From VAZQ01 sp963725065 (lineage in GTDB: Bacteria; Pseudomonadota; Alphaproteobacteria; Rhizobiales; Xanthobacteraceae): a stretch of DNA of 64,000 bases. Of the stretch, positions 63,181 through 64,000 are shown one piece after another. Every line of letters starts with the position of its first letter. The first letter of the stretch is position 1. The stretch lies in assembly GCA_963725065.1 (NCBI GenBank), contig CAVRXD010000024.1, forward strand, positions 1 through 64,000. The letters are read 5' to 3'. Below the pieces are notes generated by a model. The model was not told where the DNA came from. It saw only the letters and a program-made list of their open reading frames with translations, and did no database searches. The position numbers were made by a program, and so were the translations under genes.

Positions 63181-64000
63181 TCAGCCGGTCAGCGGCTTCC
63201 CGCGAGTCTCCGGCAGGAACAGCAGGGCGACGAGGCAGAGCACGTAGCTCGTGGCCCCCAGCGCCAGCGCGTCGGTCAGTCCGACCCGCGCCGCCGCAAA
63301 GCCGATCGCAGCCGGCCCGACCGCGCCGATCCCACGTCCGATGTTGTAGCCGAACCCTTGCCCCGCGCCGCGCAACTCGGTCGGGTACAGCTCGGCGAGA
63401 TAGACGGCCAAACAGCTGAAGATTCCCGAACTGAAGAAGCCGAGTGGGAAGCCGATGGCGAACACCAGCCATGCGGCGCCGCCCGGCACCACGACGTAGG
63501 CCCAGGCGGCGAGCGCGCTGCCCAGCGCGAACAGCGCCACGCCGCGGCGCCGACCCATCCGGTCAAGGATGTACCCCGCGCTGACACAGCCAACGAATCC
63601 GCCCACCACTTGGATGCCCATGTAGGCGCCGATGCCCTCCACCGTCAGGTGGCGCACCTGCTCCAGATAGGTCGGCAGCCAGAAGGCGACCCCCGCGCCG
63701 ATGACGCCAATCGAGAGCAGCGCCGACGCCAGCGTGACGCGAATCTGGTCCCGGCGAAACAGCCCGAGCAGCGCGAGGTGCGGTCTTGCCGTTGTCACGC
63801 TGGTGGCGGCCGCGCGGGCAGCCACCTCGGCGCGGTAGACGGGTAAATCCTGCAGGCGCGTGCGCGCCCAGAACAGCACGACGGCCGGTAGCGCGCCGAG
63901 CCAGAACATGATGCGCCAGGCCAGCTCGGGCGGCGCCAAGCTGAACGTCACGGTATTGGCGACGAGGACGAGGGCATAGCCGACCGACCATGCGCTCTGG
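63181..64000 (-). CDS. MFS transporter, truncated by the window edge
   Basis: The frame is open to the last base, so the N-terminal part lies outside. The visible 272 residues hold about eight spans, with a cytoplasmic loop (RLQDLPVYRAEVAARAAATS) and the motif AELYPTELRGAGQGFGYNIG characteristic of the metabolite:H+ symporter family. GYILDRMGRRRG is the conserved loop motif between two spans. Substrate unknown; the nearby uracil catabolism genes suggest but do not show a pyrimidine. Confidence 0.85.
   Translation of the reverse strand, partial: QSAWSVGYALVLVANTVTFSLAPPELAWRIMFWLGALPAVVLFWARTRLQDLPVYRAEVAARAAATSVTTARPHLALLGLFRRDQIRVTLASALLSIGVIGAGVAFWLPTYLEQVRHLTVEGIGAYMGIQVVGGFVGCVSAGYILDRMGRRRGVALFALGSALAAWAYVVVPGGAAWLVFAIGFPLGFFSSGIFSCLAVYLAELYPTELRGAGQGFGYNIGRGIGAVGPAAIGFAAARVGLTDALALGATSYVLCLVALLFLPETRGKPLTG

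Overview
The window looks like chromosomal DNA of a GC-rich alphaproteobacterium of the Bradyrhizobium/Rhodopseudomonas/Xanthobacteraceae group. The reasons are the fixL-fixJ-fixK and ccoNOQPGHIS arrangement, several orphan TctC-type binding proteins, an Irr-like iron motif in promoters, and intergenic palindromes of the GCATGATC...GATCATGC type known from Rhizobiales. The assignment is inference from gene content; no rRNA or tRNA gene was found.

Region 1 (1-5.7 kb) and region 2 (21.3-32.3 kb) together form a micro-oxic respiration locus. Region 1 has a CBS-BON protein, two universal stress proteins with FixK-type boxes, a c-type cytochrome, a single-domain response regulator, fixJ and a heme-PAS kinase fixL that carries frameshifts. 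Region 2 has a broken copy of the fixL N-terminus, fixK, paralogues of the CBS-BON protein and the cytochrome, a small membrane protein, and the complete cbb3 oxidase structural (ccoNOQP) and assembly (ccoGHIS) genes behind a perfect TTGAT-N4-ATCAA box.

Between them lies a 16-kb segment bracketed by about 490-bp direct repeats made of the fixL N-terminus and its promoter. It carries an outer-membrane barrel protein, a PigA/HemO-type heme oxygenase, a HasR-like TonB receptor and a 1355-residue protein whose first 150 or so residues resemble the secreted hemophore HasA, fused to cadherin-like and RTX calcium-binding repeats. Three promoter regions in this block share TTCTAAT/ATTAGAA motifs resembling iron control elements. 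A second RTX protein with FG-GAP/VCBS repeats and a TIGR03032-type protein complete the segment. I regard the HasA-RTX/HasR/heme oxygenase set as the most interesting system here: a putative calcium-stabilised giant hemophore feeding a receptor and a heme-degrading enzyme, placed inside a heme-dependent oxygen-sensing locus.

Region 3 (32.3-45.2 kb) is catabolic and accessory: an acyl-CoA dehydrogenase, a hydroxycinnamoyl-CoA hydratase/lyase-like protein, a frameshifted ADP-forming acyl-CoA synthetase, two TctC proteins, a zinc-type alcohol dehydrogenase, a ModA-like protein, a DUF1194 VWA protein, a glyoxalase-fold protein bracketed by palindromic repeats, a cluster of tiny genes and a PBP4-type carboxypeptidase.

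Region 4 (45.2-64 kb) contains DUF6130, cupin (with an in-frame stop in its leader) and extensin-like proteins, a PaoABC-type aldehyde oxidoreductase, further TctC proteins, a DUF4344 metallopeptidase, an NHL-repeat protein, a TRAP transporter (dctPMQ), two URC-type uracil catabolism genes and a truncated MFS transporter. Large intergenic palindromes are frequent here. Several single-base lesions (fixL, the acyl-CoA synthetase, cupin, a small membrane protein) may be genuine decay or sequencing errors.
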